Shown: positions 43,221 to 52,806 of the stretch, one piece after another
Numbering within the stretch: position 1 is the stretch's first letter
How the letters are laid out: each line of letters starts with the position of its first letter
Origin: an uncultured Eubacterium sp.
GTDB lineage: Bacteria; Bacillota; Clostridia; Lachnospirales; Lachnospiraceae
Direction of reading: 5' to 3'
NCBI GenBank assembly: GCA_910577225.1
Contig: CAJTMV010000005.1
Location: 1 to 64,000 of the forward strand
Length of the DNA stretch: 64,000 bases
Program-made: the position numbers and the translations under genes
The notes under the pieces: model-generated
What the model saw: only the letters and a program-made list of their open reading frames with translations
Databases searched by the model: none
What the model was told of the DNA's origin: nothing

Positions 43221-43511
43221 ATGAACAAGTATGAATTAGCGCTCGTTGTGAATGCTAAAATCGAAGATGATGCGAGAGCAGCAGTAGTTGAAAAGGCAAA
43301 AGAGTATGTGACTCGTGCCGGCGGTACAATTACCGAAGTGGAAGAATGGGGTAAAAAGAAATTAGCTTATGAAATTCGTAAGATGAGCGACGGTTTTTAT
43401 TATTTTATCCAGTTCGAAGCATCTGCAGCTGCACCAGCACAGATCGAACAGAAAGTCCGCATTATGGATAACGTTCTTCGTTTCTTATGCGTTCGTAAAG
43501 ACGAGGCATAG
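43221..43511 (+). CDS. rpsF: Small ribosomal subunit protein S6
   Basis: A 96-residue S6 protein of the 30S platform, partner of S18. MNKYELALVVNAKI, the WGKKKLAYEIRKMSDGFYYFI block and MDNVLRFLCVRKDE are family typical. AAAGGAGG lies ten bases before the ATG. It leads the classic rpsF-ssb-rpsR operon. A CTTTTTCC/GGAAAAG hairpin sits just before the ribosome-binding site, but I cannot recognise the known S6:S18-binding leader in it. Confidence 0.97.
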   Translation: MNKYELALVVNAKIEDDARAAVVEKAKEYVTRAGGTITEVEEWGKKKLAYEIRKMSDGFYYFIQFEASAAAPAQIEQKVRIMDNVLRFLCVRKDEA

Positions 43512-43532
43512 TCGATAAAAGGAGATCGTAGT

Positions 43533-43988
43533 ATGAATAAAGTAATACTTATGGGACGATTAACAAGAGATCCTGAGATTCGCTATTCTCAGGGCGAACA
43601 GTCAACAGCAGTTGCCAGATATACGTTAGCAGTCGACCGCCGTTTTACAAGAAACAACGGAGGCGATCAGCAGACCGCAGATTTTATCGGGTGTGTGGCG
43701 TTTGGCCGTGCTGCAGAGTTTGCGGAAAAATATTTTCGTAAAGGATTAAAGATTGTAATCACAGGACGAATTCAGACCGGAAGTTATACGAACCGGGATG
43801 GTCAGAAAGTATATACGACAGATGTTGTTGTGGAAGATCAGGAGTTTGCAGAGAGTAAAAATGCAAATTCCGGTACAGATAATTTTGGCGGTGGATTTGC
43901 ACCGGCTGACAGGCCTTCACCGAGCGCAGCAGGCGACGGCTTTATGAATATTCCGGATGGAATAGATGAAGAGTTACCATTTAATTAA
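43533..43988 (+). CDS. ssb: Single-stranded DNA-binding protein
   Basis: A 151-residue SSB: an OB-fold in residues 1-105 (MNKVILMGRLTRDPEIR, FIGCVAFGRAAEFAEKYFRKG), a Gly/Ser-rich linker, and the acidic tip DEELPFN, matching the DDDLPF partner-binding tail. It coats single-stranded DNA in replication and repair. AAAGGAG precedes the ATG. It is in operon between rpsF and rpsR. Confidence 0.97.
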   Translation: MNKVILMGRLTRDPEIRYSQGEQSTAVARYTLAVDRRFTRNNGGDQQTADFIGCVAFGRAAEFAEKYFRKGLKIVITGRIQTGSYTNRDGQKVYTTDVVVEDQEFAESKNANSGTDNFGGGFAPADRPSPSAAGDGFMNIPDGIDEELPFN

Positions 43989-44030
43989 CAGGACAGCGGA
44001 CATGCTGGATTTTAGCAGGAGGTAATAGTC

Positions 44031-44288
44031 ATGGCTTTCAATAAAAATGAGAGAGGCGACAATCCGCGCAGAAGAACGATGCATAGAAGAAAAAAAGTGT
44101 GCGTATTCTGCGGAAAAGATAACGTGATTGATTATAAAGACGTCAATAAGTTAAAAAGATATATCTCGGAAAGAGGAAAAATCTTACCAAGAAGAATTAC
44201 AGGAAACTGTGCAAAGCATCAGAGAGCTCTTACAGCAGCAATTAAGAGAGCGCGCCATGTGGCATTGATGCCGTACGTGCAGGATTAA
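44031..44288 (+). CDS. rpsR: Small ribosomal subunit protein S18
   Basis: An 85-residue S18 with an N-terminal basic stretch containing CVFCGK, then DYKDVNKLKRYISERGKILPRR and KHQRALTAAIKRARHVALMPY. Only the CxxC half-knuckle is seen, so zinc binding is uncertain. AGCAGGAGG precedes the ATG. It ends the rpsF operon; a strong terminator follows. Confidence 0.97.
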   Translation: MAFNKNERGDNPRRRTMHRRKKVCVFCGKDNVIDYKDVNKLKRYISERGKILPRRITGNCAKHQRALTAAIKRARHVALMPYVQD

Positions 44289-44297
44289 GACAAATAT

Positions 44298-44330
44298 AAC
44301 CACCACATGGCCAGCCGTGTGGTGGTTTTT
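44298..44330 (+). terminator. Terminator after rpsR
   Basis: AACCACCACATGG (44298-44310) pairs with CCGTGTGGTGGTT (44315-44327) with one G-U, four-base loop, and T-run. Confidence 0.93.
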
Positions 44331-44364
44331 GCATAAAAGTAAAGAAAAATAAAGGAATAAAAAT

Positions 44365-45342
44365 ATGAATCCATTACAGTTAGTGGAGCTTTTAAGAGGG
44401 CATAAAAATTATATTCAGACACATAATTATCCGGATCCCGATGCGGTAGCGAGCGCGTTTGGATTACAATATTTTTTAAAACAGCATGGGGTAAGCGCGC
44501 AGATCTGTTATGATGGCAAGGTTGAAAAGTTAAGCACGAGAAAGATGTTCGAGGTTTTTGGAATCGATGTTCTGGCGGCGGATAAGATAAAAGATATGAC
44601 AGAAGAAGATTATATTGTCGCGGTAGATTCTCAAAAATATAATGCGAATCTGACTGATCTGATCGGGAACGAGGTCGCATGTATCGATCATCATCCAACA
44701 TTTATCGAGTGTTCTTATGAATATCGTGATATTCGTAAGACAGGTGCGTGTTCCACGCTGATCGCTCAATACTTTTATGAAACGGATACGCCAATGAGCG
44801 CTTCGGTTGCCGCAGCGCTTGCTTATGGTATTAAAATAGATACAGCTGATTTTATCCGGGGCGTTACAGATCTTGATCTGGATATGTTCTCATATGTGTA
44901 TAAACTGGCAGATGTGGACAAAATAAAAACGATGTATCATGATGTGCTGGAGCTGGCTGATTTACAGGCATATGGAGCTGCCATCGATAATATTTATATT
45001 AATGACGGAGTGGGGTTTGCATGGATTCCACTGGATTGTCCGGATGCTTTGATTGCAATTATTTCTGATTTTATTCTTTCTTTAAATGTTGTCGACGTAT
45101 CGATCGTGTATGCGGTTCGAAAGGACGGAATTAAATTTTCAGTGCGATGCGAACATAAAGACGTAGACGCAGGTAAAATGGTTGCTGCAGTATTAAATAA
45201 CTATGGAAGCGGCGGCGGACATCAGGAAATGGCAGGAGGATTTATACCAAAAGAAAATATAGACCGGATTAGCGGAATGCATGCGAGGATCGAAGAAGCG
45301 TTTATGAATCAGATCCGATTAATGAGAAGGGAAAATTTATGA
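44365..45342 (+). CDS. DHH-DHHA1 phosphoesterase (NrnA-like)
   Basis: A 325-residue cytoplasmic phosphoesterase. DHH motifs for two Mn2+ ions: NYPDPDAVASAFG, AVDSQK and CIDHHPTF; DHHA1 ends with GSGGGHQEMAGGF. NrnA-like enzymes degrade nanoRNAs, pAp or pApA. The first motif reads PDPDA rather than DHDAD-like, a usual variant. It overlaps the next gene by four bases (ATGA). Its neighbour GdpP makes pApA from c-di-AMP, so this enzyme could finish that pathway; that link is inference. Confidence 0.9.
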   Translation: MNPLQLVELLRGHKNYIQTHNYPDPDAVASAFGLQYFLKQHGVSAQICYDGKVEKLSTRKMFEVFGIDVLAADKIKDMTEEDYIVAVDSQKYNANLTDLIGNEVACIDHHPTFIECSYEYRDIRKTGACSTLIAQYFYETDTPMSASVAAALAYGIKIDTADFIRGVTDLDLDMFSYVYKLADVDKIKTMYHDVLELADLQAYGAAIDNIYINDGVGFAWIPLDCPDALIAIISDFILSLNVVDVSIVYAVRKDGIKFSVRCEHKDVDAGKMVAAVLNNYGSGGGHQEMAGGFIPKENIDRISGMHARIEEAFMNQIRLMRRENL

Positions 45343-46988
45343 AGAAAATAACTCGAAATATTGTTTTACTGGTTGTTATTTTACTGGCAGCAGGAATTTA
45401 TTACTATGTGGCGTTGCCGCCTATTAATATACATGCTGCGGGATTTTGGACGACACTGGGATTACTGATTGCGTTTGTGACAATTATTTACGCACTGACA
45501 CAATTGAGAAAACGTTCCAATGAAAATGTTGTCCCCCTAAAATCAGCAGAAAAACAGCTAAAAGAATTGAAAGGCGTAAAAATAGGCGCAGGACTGTTTA
45601 TACTGACGTTAATTATTTTTGCGGTAGGAAATCTGCTATCATCACCGATTATTAATGCTGACAAATATCAAAAACTGATGAATGTAAAAGAAAGTGATTT
45701 TACAGAAGATATCCAGCAGACAAATTATAATACGATACCTTTGCTGGATAAGGATTCGGCAGAACTTCTTGGTAATCGTAAAATGGGCAGTATGGTAGAT
45801 ATGGTTTCCCAGTTTGAAGTAGGTTCCGACTATACGCAGATTAATTATAACGATACGCCGGTACGCGTGACACCGCTGGTTTACGCAAATGAAATCAAAT
45901 GGCTGACCAATCAGAAAGCGGGAATACCGGCTTATATCAGAATCGATATGGCTACACAGAATACAGAATGCGTAAAGCTCGATAAGACAATTAAATATTC
46001 AAAAGCAGAATATTTCAACCGAAATATTTATCGTCATCTGCGTTTTCATTATCCGACCTATATTTTTGACGATCAGATATTTTTTGAGATCGACGACGAG
46101 GGCACGCCATACTGGGTATGTCCGGTGAAAAAGTTTAATATTGGATTATTTGGAGGGCAGACAGTCGGCAATGTCGTATTGTGTAACGCAGTTACCGGCG
46201 AATGTACCGATTATCCGGTAGATCAGGTACCGAATTGGATTGATAAAGTGTATTCCGCAGAATTACTGACACAGTTATATAATTACTATGGGATTTATAA
46301 GCATGGATTTTTTAACAGCATACTTGGTCAGAAGGACTGTCTGAAAGCGACAAACGGTTATAATTATATTGCTTTGGATGACGACGTATGGGTATATACC
46401 GGCGTTACATCCGTCAGCGGAGATCAGTCGAACGTCGGATTTGTTTTGATGAATCAGCGTACAATGGAAACGAAATATTACAAAATCGAAGGGGCGATTG
46501 AGGATTCTGCCATGTCATCGGCAGAAGGACAGGTACAAAATCTGGGATATCGGGCGACATTTCCGTTATTACTGAATATCTCAGATCAGCCAACGTACTT
46601 CATGGCGCTGAAAGATGGAGCGGGACTGGTAAAAAAATATGCGATGGTAAACGTACAGAAATATCAGTGGGTTGCAATCGGCGATACCGTCAAAGAATGC
46701 GAAAAAGCATATATGACATTACTTGCGACAAACGGTATTTCAAAAATAAATGAAAATCAGGATATTTTTGAAACAATCAGCGGTAATATTACTGCGATTG
46801 CTCCGGTTGTTATCGAAGGAAATACGCACTACTACGTTGCTCTTGAAAATTCTGACCAGTTGTTCGATATCGATATGTCTGATCAGAATCTGATAGGAAT
46901 CATCCGTTATCAGCAGGGAGAGACCATTCAGCTGACGTATTCCCCGGAAGAAAACGGTCTATCTGCAGTAACAGAAATAAATGAATAG
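45339..46988 (+). CDS. Unknown membrane-anchored protein
   Basis: A 549-residue protein I do not recognise. Three hydrophobic segments lie near residues 7-25, 34-55 and 85-105, then about 440 residues of extracytoplasmic, mixed-strand sequence with many Tyr and Asn. It contains the block DDQIFFEIDDEGTPYWVCPV and regular YYV/YFMAL strands, suggestive of repeated beta modules. It overlaps the DHH gene by four bases and ends before a terminator, then gdpP. The tight coupling suggests a shared role, perhaps in envelope or nucleotide signalling, but nothing in the sequence shows which. Confidence 0.75.
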   Translation: MKKITRNIVLLVVILLAAGIYYYVALPPINIHAAGFWTTLGLLIAFVTIIYALTQLRKRSNENVVPLKSAEKQLKELKGVKIGAGLFILTLIIFAVGNLLSSPIINADKYQKLMNVKESDFTEDIQQTNYNTIPLLDKDSAELLGNRKMGSMVDMVSQFEVGSDYTQINYNDTPVRVTPLVYANEIKWLTNQKAGIPAYIRIDMATQNTECVKLDKTIKYSKAEYFNRNIYRHLRFHYPTYIFDDQIFFEIDDEGTPYWVCPVKKFNIGLFGGQTVGNVVLCNAVTGECTDYPVDQVPNWIDKVYSAELLTQLYNYYGIYKHGFFNSILGQKDCLKATNGYNYIALDDDVWVYTGVTSVSGDQSNVGFVLMNQRTMETKYYKIEGAIEDSAMSSAEGQVQNLGYRATFPLLLNISDQPTYFMALKDGAGLVKKYAMVNVQKYQWVAIGDTVKECEKAYMTLLATNGISKINENQDIFETISGNITAIAPVVIEGNTHYYVALENSDQLFDIDMSDQNLIGIIRYQQGETIQLTYSPEENGLSAVTEINE

Positions 46989-47010
46989 GTAAAATTGGCA
47001 GCAGTAACAA

Positions 47011-47054
47011 AATCCGGCACATTGTAATTCGTCCTGGCGAAGTGCCGGATTTTT
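47011..47054 (+). terminator. Terminator before gdpP
   Basis: AATCCGGCAC (47011-47020) and GTGCCGGATT (47042-47051) form a perfect stem, followed by T residues. Confidence 0.85.
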
Positions 47055-47194
47055 GCGTATGCCTAAGTCTGCGTAGGAGCCGGTCACGTCTGTGCAGCTG
47101 TCACTTTCATAAATTACATTATGAAAACTCTTTCCTTAAATCACGTAACATGGTATAATAGATACTATCTTTGTGGAAAGGTAAGTTTGCAGAT

Positions 47195-49246
47195 ATGAAA
47201 AAAAATATAAAATTCAAAGGACATTTCCGTTATTATATGTACGGACCGATACTGCTTACGATCCTGCTGATACTTATGAATATTCCCATGTATTTTTACC
47301 AGATGGAAGCCGGACTGATGGCATCTGTATTTACAGTTGTGTATTTTATTGTGGTGACGTTAAGTTTTCAAAGGAGCAAAACTTATTTATTAGGAGAGCT
47401 TGTAAATTTTGCGACACAATATGGGACGGTTCAAAAAAAGCTGCTGAACGAATTTGATATTGCATATGCTCTGATCGATTACAATGGTAAAATTCTCTGG
47501 GTGAATGAGAAGTTTACAGAACTGACTGGAAAAGATAAAGACTATCATAAATCCATTACTTCTGTATTTTCACATATTACAAGAGATGTGATTCAGAAAA
47601 ATAAGACAGAATCTCAGATGCATATCGGATGGGATGGTCATGAATTTCGGGCGCAGTTAAAAAGAATTGAATTTTCCAGTATTACTTCTGAAAACGATAT
47701 GGTATCTGTAGAAGGCAGCGAGGAGCATATGACCGCTCTTTATCTGTATGACGAAACGCAGCTGAATCGATATATACGTGAAAATGACGATCAGAAACTT
47801 GTCGCAGCATTAATTTATATCGATAATTATGAAGAAGCGTTAAATAGTATAGAAGATGTCAAACAATCTTTGCTCGTAGCATTGATCGATCGTAAAGTGA
47901 ATAAATACTTTGCAGGAATGGACGGACTGGTACGGAAAGTAGAAAAAGATAAGTATTTCGTTGTGTTCCGATACATCTATCTTGCAAAGATGCAGGAAGA
48001 TAAATTCAGTCTGCTGGAAGAAGTAAAAACGGTAAAAGTTGGAAATGAGATGTCTGTGACGCTCAGTATCGGAGTCGGCAGTACCGGAGATACTTATAAT
48101 CAGAATTATGAGTATGCGCGTATGGCAATCGGTATGGCTTTGGGACGCGGCGGCGATCAGGTAGTCGTAAAAGAAGGCGAGCGTATCACTTATTTTGGAG
48201 GCAGTTCGAAGCAGATCGATAAGATGACGCGGGTAAAAGCACGGGTCAAGGCACATGCATTGCGGGAAATTATAGAAAGCCGGACGCATGTAATAGTTAT
48301 GGGACATCATATTGCAGACGCTGATTCTTTTGGAGCAGCGATTGGCGTCTATTGTGCGGGCCGCGTACTGGAGAAAAAGGTACAGATTGTATTAAACGAA
48401 GTGACAACGTCTCTGCGTCCGCTCAAGGAATGTTTTCATGAGGAAAACGGATATGAGCCGGATATGTTTATTGACAGTGAAACTGCAATCGAACTGACAA
48501 ATAATCAGACACTTGTAATGGTTGTAGATACAAATCGGCCGAATTATACAGATTGTCCTGAGATATTAAAAAAGACAAAATCCATTGTCGTATTTGACCA
48601 TCACAGACAGGGAAGCGATGTTGTAGAAAATCCGATTTTATCTTATATCGAACCATATGCGTCGTCAACATGTGAGATGATTGCAGAAGTATTGCAATAC
48701 TATGCGGAAAATATCAGGCTGACATCCTGTGAAGCAGATGCCATTTATGCAGGTATGTTAATCGACACAAATAACTTTATGCAGAAAACAGGGGTTCGTA
48801 CCTTTGAAGCGGCTGCTTATCTGAGACGATGCGGTGCGGAAATAAACAGAGTGCGTAAGATGCTGAGAAATGATATGGCGGATTATAAGGCCAGAGCAGA
48901 AGTTATGCGCAATGCAGAAGTATATAAGGGAGCATTTGCGATCTCGGTATGTCCTGCAGATAAAGTAGAAAGTCCGACCGTTGTCAGTGCGCAGTCGGCA
49001 AATGAATTGTTAAATATTATTGGAATCAAAGCATCTTTTGTAATGACAGAATATCAGAATAAGATTTTTATCAGCTCGCGTTCAATAGACGAAATTAACG
49101 TACAATCGATTATGGAACGTCTGGGCGGAGGCGGTCATGCAAGTATTGCCGGAGCACAGCTTTCTGACTGCAGCGTAGAAGAAGCCAAGCAGAAGATCAG
49201 AACGATTCTGGATGAAATGATAGAAAAAGGAGAGATAGAAAAATGA
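47195..49246 (+). CDS. gdpP: GdpP-type cyclic-di-AMP phosphodiesterase
   Basis: A 683-residue membrane protein: two N-terminal membrane segments (about 15-60), a degenerate PAS domain (about 85-190), a degenerate GGDEF domain (near 200-330, with no GGDEF signature) and a DHH-DHHA1 phosphodiesterase (about 345-675). Catalytic motifs GHHIADADSFG, VVDTNRP, VFDHHRQ and GGGGHASIAGAQ are present. GdpP turns c-di-AMP into pApA, controlling osmolyte and wall homeostasis. The ATG at 47195 fits better than the TTG at 47171. The stop overlaps rplI by four bases, the usual gdpP-rplI-dnaB order. Confidence 0.95.
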   Translation: MKKNIKFKGHFRYYMYGPILLTILLILMNIPMYFYQMEAGLMASVFTVVYFIVVTLSFQRSKTYLLGELVNFATQYGTVQKKLLNEFDIAYALIDYNGKILWVNEKFTELTGKDKDYHKSITSVFSHITRDVIQKNKTESQMHIGWDGHEFRAQLKRIEFSSITSENDMVSVEGSEEHMTALYLYDETQLNRYIRENDDQKLVAALIYIDNYEEALNSIEDVKQSLLVALIDRKVNKYFAGMDGLVRKVEKDKYFVVFRYIYLAKMQEDKFSLLEEVKTVKVGNEMSVTLSIGVGSTGDTYNQNYEYARMAIGMALGRGGDQVVVKEGERITYFGGSSKQIDKMTRVKARVKAHALREIIESRTHVIVMGHHIADADSFGAAIGVYCAGRVLEKKVQIVLNEVTTSLRPLKECFHEENGYEPDMFIDSETAIELTNNQTLVMVVDTNRPNYTDCPEILKKTKSIVVFDHHRQGSDVVENPILSYIEPYASSTCEMIAEVLQYYAENIRLTSCEADAIYAGMLIDTNNFMQKTGVRTFEAAAYLRRCGAEINRVRKMLRNDMADYKARAEVMRNAEVYKGAFAISVCPADKVESPTVVSAQSANELLNIIGIKASFVMTEYQNKIFISSRSIDEINVQSIMERLGGGGHASIAGAQLSDCSVEEAKQKIRTILDEMIEKGEIEK

Positions 49247-49689
49247 AAGTAATTTTATTGGAAGATGTAAAATCAGTCGGTAAAAAGAATGAAATTGTAG
49301 AAGTAAGCGATGCTTATGCACGAAATATGCTGATTAAGAAAAAACTTGGCGTGGAAGCGACCAGTCAGGCGCTGAATGATCTGAAACTCAGAAACAGACG
49401 TGCAGAAAAGGATGCAGCGGAAAATCTTGCAGCAGCAAAGCAGCTGGCTGAAGATTTAAAAGAAAAGCAGATCGAGGTTAAAATTAAAGCAGGTTCCGGC
49501 GGAAGAACATTTGGATCCGTATCGACGAAGGAAATAGCAGAGGCAGCGAAAACACAGCTGAACCTGGAACTGGATAAAAAGAAAATGCAGTTAACAGATC
49601 CAATTAAGGCGCTTGGATTTTATGAGGTGCCGGTAAAACTGCATCCACAGGTAACTGCATCTTTGAAAGTACATGTTGTTGAAGGATAA
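49243..49689 (+). CDS. rplI: Large ribosomal subunit protein L9
   Basis: A 148-residue L9 with the N-terminal signature MKVILLEDVKSVGKKNEIVEVSDAYARNMLI, quoted in part, a long connecting helix (residues about 40-75) and a C-terminal domain with GSGGRTFGSVSTKEIA. It starts in ATGA over the gdpP stop and ends five bases before dnaB, so the three are translated in series. Confidence 0.97.
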   Translation: MKVILLEDVKSVGKKNEIVEVSDAYARNMLIKKKLGVEATSQALNDLKLRNRRAEKDAAENLAAAKQLAEDLKEKQIEVKIKAGSGGRTFGSVSTKEIAEAAKTQLNLELDKKKMQLTDPIKALGFYEVPVKLHPQVTASLKVHVVEG

Positions 49690-49694
49690 CAGGA

Positions 49695-51026
49695 ATGGAA
49701 GAAACTCTTATCAAAAGAACAATGCCAAATAGTATCGAAGCGGAACAATCGGTAATCGGCGCCATGATGATGGATCGGGCAGCGATTATTGCCGCTTCGG
49801 AAACGTTACTGGCAGAAGATTTTTATCATAGTCAGTATGCGGTATTATTTGATTCAATGCTCGAATTGTTCAATCAGAATAAACCGGTAGATTTTATTAC
49901 ACTGCAGAATAAACTGAGAGAAAAGGATCTGCCGCCGGAAGTCAGCAGTCTGGAATATATTAACGATCTTGTAGCAGCAGTGCCGACATCCGCGAATATT
50001 CGATATTATGCGAATATTGTAAAAGAAAAAGCAATGCTGCGCAGACTGATTAAAGTAACGGAAAATATTCAGAACGAATGCTATGCCGGAAATGAGGAAC
50101 TGGAAACAATATTTGCAAATACAGAAAAAAATATTTTTCAGCTGCTGCAGAGTCAGGATAGCGGAGAATATGTACCAATTAAACAAATTGTAATTAATGC
50201 TCTGGATCGTATTGAAAAAGCGTCCAGAATACAGGGAAACGTTACTGGAATCGCAACAGGGTTTATCGATCTGGATTATCGTATGTCCGGACTGCAGCCT
50301 TCGGATCTGATTCTGGTAGCTGCCAGGCCATCTATGGGAAAAACAGCCTTTGTATTAAATATCGCACAATATACAGCGTTTCACAGTGATCTGGCAACGG
50401 CAATATTCAGTCTGGAAATGTCAAAAGAACAGCTGGTAAATCGATTGTTCTCTCTGGAATCAAGAGTGGACGCGCAGATGCTTCGTAATGGAAATCTGTC
50501 AGATACGGATTGGGAGAAACTGATCGAAGGGGCAGGAACAATCGGACGTTCCAGATTAATCATTGACGATACCCCGGGTATTTCCATCGGTGAGCTTCGT
50601 TCCAAATGTCGAAAATATAAGCTGGAACATCAGATACAGCTGATTATCATCGATTATCTTCAGCTCATGTCAGGAAATGGAAGAACAGACTCCAGACAAC
50701 AGGAAATATCTGAAATATCCCGTGCATTAAAGGCGCTTGCGAGAGAGCTGAATGTACCGGTGATAGCATTGTCACAGCTGAGCCGCGCCGTAGAACAGCG
50801 TCCGGATCACCGCCCAATGTTATCTGACCTTCGGGAATCCGGTGCAATCGAACAGGATGCAGACGTTGTGATGTTTCTTTATCGTGACGATTACTATAAT
50901 AAGGATACGGATAAGAAAAATATTGCCGAAGTCATTATAGCAAAACAAAGAAATGGTCCAATAGGAACCATCAGTCTCGTATGGCTGCCGCAATATACAA
51001 AGTTCGCAAATATGCAAAAAGATTAA
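49695..51026 (+). CDS. dnaB: Replicative DNA helicase
   Basis: A 443-residue hexameric helicase (DnaC in Bacillus naming). The N-terminal domain begins MPNSIEAEQSVIGAMM, and the RecA-like C-terminal domain has Walker A RPSMGKTAF near residue 212, Walker B LIIIDYLQLM near 318 and ALSQLSRAVEQR with the arginine-finger region RESGAIEQDADVVMFLYR. No intein. A terminator follows at 51037-51090. Confidence 0.97.
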   Translation: MEETLIKRTMPNSIEAEQSVIGAMMMDRAAIIAASETLLAEDFYHSQYAVLFDSMLELFNQNKPVDFITLQNKLREKDLPPEVSSLEYINDLVAAVPTSANIRYYANIVKEKAMLRRLIKVTENIQNECYAGNEELETIFANTEKNIFQLLQSQDSGEYVPIKQIVINALDRIEKASRIQGNVTGIATGFIDLDYRMSGLQPSDLILVAARPSMGKTAFVLNIAQYTAFHSDLATAIFSLEMSKEQLVNRLFSLESRVDAQMLRNGNLSDTDWEKLIEGAGTIGRSRLIIDDTPGISIGELRSKCRKYKLEHQIQLIIIDYLQLMSGNGRTDSRQQEISEISRALKALARELNVPVIALSQLSRAVEQRPDHRPMLSDLRESGAIEQDADVVMFLYRDDYYNKDTDKKNIAEVIIAKQRNGPIGTISLVWLPQYTKFANMQKD

Positions 51027-51036
51027 AATGAAATAA

Positions 51037-51090
51037 AAGCTGCAGATCATTTCGATGTTATTTATAGATATGATGCTGCAGCTTATTTTT
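51037..51090 (+). terminator. Terminator after dnaB
   Basis: AAGCTGCAG (51037-51045) and CTGCAGCTT (51076-51084) pair, with CAT/ATG pairs further in, followed by ATTTTT. The loop is long. Confidence 0.75.
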
Positions 51091-51316
51091 ATGTAAAAAG
51101 TTATCTTCACCAATTTCAAAACATTCCGATATTTCCAAATAAACTGACACGATTTTTATATAAATACGCTTCAAATATGTCCTGTCTGCGGATTTTTGTC
51201 AGTTTTACCCGATGAAATCAATTTGTACATGCACATACAGTAAGATATACTTTATTAAGAAGTTATATGTTATATGCTTCAGCCCCGGTATGCAATAGAA
51301 AAAGGAGGTTTTCTAA

Positions 51317-52000
51317 GTGGAAAAAGTACGTTATCTGATTTCAGATGCAGCAAATATCGTGCAGGTTGAATCACATGTTTTGCGGTACTGGGAAGAAGAA
51401 TTGGAATTAACAGTTCCAAGGAATGAACTGGGACACCGCTATTATACACAGGAAAACATACAGGAGTTTTTAAGAATAAAGGAATTAAAGGAACGGGGAT
51501 ATCAGTTAAAAGCAATCCGGCTGATTCTTCAGGATGAAAAAGAGCGTAAGGAGGAAAATATGATGGAACCAGCAATCCGAATCGAAAAGGTTGATGGAAG
51601 AGAAATTGGCGAGGAGGTTTTAAGAAGAGCAATGGCTAAAAATGAGGTAATTCACGTAACACAGAAAACGAGTCAGCTGGCTGAAGACGCACAGCGTGAG
51701 AAGCGGATGGAGCAGTTTCAGTCCATGATGACGGAGATTGTGCGTAAAGCGATTAATGACAACAATCAGGATCTGAGCGAAGAAGTAAGCGTTCAGGTTG
51801 GCGAACATGTTATCAAAGAAATGAATTACCTGATGCGCACACAGGAAGAACAGGAAGAAGAAAGATTCAGAAAACTGGATGAAGCAATACGCGGAATTGG
51901 AAGACATGGCAGAAGGCGCGCAAAAAAAGAGCGTTTAAGCCGCAAAGAGAGAAAAATGCTAAAGAAAAAAAACGAACTGGCTCCGGATCTTATGATCTGA
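51317..52000 (+). CDS. MerR-type transcriptional regulator with coiled-coil tail
   Basis: A 227-residue protein. Residues 1-72 are a MerR-like winged helix (YLISDAANIVQVESHVLRYWEEE, quoted in part, then HRYYTQENIQEFLRIKELKERGYQLKAI). The rest is helical and very charged, with a Lys/Arg-rich end, and lacks the cysteines of metal-sensing MerR proteins. It starts with GTG, with AAGGAGG eight bases upstream. It is a single gene; the 226 bases before it (51091-51316) show no promoter I would call. The signal and targets are unknown; similar proteins are broadly kept in Lachnospiraceae. Confidence 0.88.
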   Translation: MEKVRYLISDAANIVQVESHVLRYWEEELELTVPRNELGHRYYTQENIQEFLRIKELKERGYQLKAIRLILQDEKERKEENMMEPAIRIEKVDGREIGEEVLRRAMAKNEVIHVTQKTSQLAEDAQREKRMEQFQSMMTEIVRKAINDNNQDLSEEVSVQVGEHVIKEMNYLMRTQEEQEEERFRKLDEAIRGIGRHGRRRAKKERLSRKERKMLKKKNELAPDLMI

Positions 52001-52041
52001 TCTTTATGTGAAATCGAAAGGAGTACATATTTATGCAATAT

Positions 52042-52067
52042 AAAACCGCCGGAAATCCGGCGGTTTT
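52042..52067. terminator. Bidirectional terminator between merR-like and ferredoxin genes
   Basis: AAAACCGCCGGA (52042-52053) and TCCGGCGGTTTT (52056-52067) form a perfect, very stable stem with A and T runs on both sides. Confidence 0.93.
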
Positions 52068-52129
52068 AAAATATGGTAACAATACAGAAATCCATATTGT
52101 TACAAAGTATGTTCTATTTTTCGGGTAAA

Positions 52130-52300
52130 TTAACCCTCTTCGATTGCGCCTGTAGGGCATGCACCTGCACATGTACCGCAGTTTACGCATGTATCAGCAT
52201 CGATTTCGTATTTGCCATCGCCTGCAGCAATAGCGCCTACCGGACATTCTCCTTCACATGTTCCACAGTTTACACAAGCATCAGTAATTTTGTATGCCAT
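52130..52300 (-). CDS. 2[4Fe-4S] ferredoxin
   Basis: A 56-residue clostridial-type ferredoxin, an electron carrier for pyruvate:ferredoxin oxidoreductase, hydrogenase or Rnf. Two cluster motifs are complete: CVNCGTCEGECPVGAI and CVNCGTCAGACPTGAI, which together hold eight cysteines in CxxCxxCxxxCP spacing. AAGGAGG lies nine bases before the ATG at 52300. The gene stands alone and ends at the stable hairpin at 52042-52067. Confidence 0.97.
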   Translation of the reverse strand: MAYKITDACVNCGTCEGECPVGAIAAGDGKYEIDADTCVNCGTCAGACPTGAIEEG

Positions 52301-52584
52301 GATCTCAATCCTCCTTAAAATATTGATAGATACGAACCCATTGTCCGTTGCAATTATTCTAATACAAAAATCGGATTAATACAAGTGGGAATTTTAACAG
52401 ATTATATATTCAGCTGTATTATTTTCAATACACAATCAGGAATGTGGATTCCGTTACGGAAATAATTGACATTAAATCGGACGTATAGTATATTTATAAA
52501 GGAAAAAGGGCAGATTATTAGAAAAGATGTCCAATACAGAATTTATCATGATGCAGCAGTAAATAAAGAGAAAGGAAGAATCGT

Positions 52585-52791
52585 ATGGCACAGCAGGTTA
52601 CAAAGACTACGATGATAGGTGAATTGTTACAGATCAACGAAAATATTGCACCACTTTTACTGAACATAGGTATGCACTGTCTGGGATGTCCGTCTTCACA
52701 GATGGAAACGATAGAGGAAGCAGCCATGGTTCATGGAATTGTACCGGACGAGCTGGTAGCTCAGATTAATGATTTTCTGGCTAAAAACTGA
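52585..52791 (+). CDS. DUF1858 domain protein
   Basis: A 68-residue protein of the DUF1858 family. IGELLQINENIAPLLLNIGMHCLGCPSSQMETIEEAA includes the CxxC pair, here quoted in part as HCLGCPSS, thought to form a redox disulfide. The family is often linked to hybrid-cluster or redox proteins; its role is unclear. AAAGGAAG precedes the ATG. It is a single gene between the ferredoxin and a terminator, which fits a redox setting. Confidence 0.92.
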   Translation: MAQQVTKTTMIGELLQINENIAPLLLNIGMHCLGCPSSQMETIEEAAMVHGIVPDELVAQINDFLAKN

Positions 52792-52806
52792 CGATCCGAA
52801 ACTTAA

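Noticed and set aside
52033..52128. A 31-codon open frame on the plus strand with a good ribosome-binding site
   Set aside because: It runs straight through the very stable terminator at 52042-52067 and into the end of the ferredoxin gene; codon content follows the hairpin.
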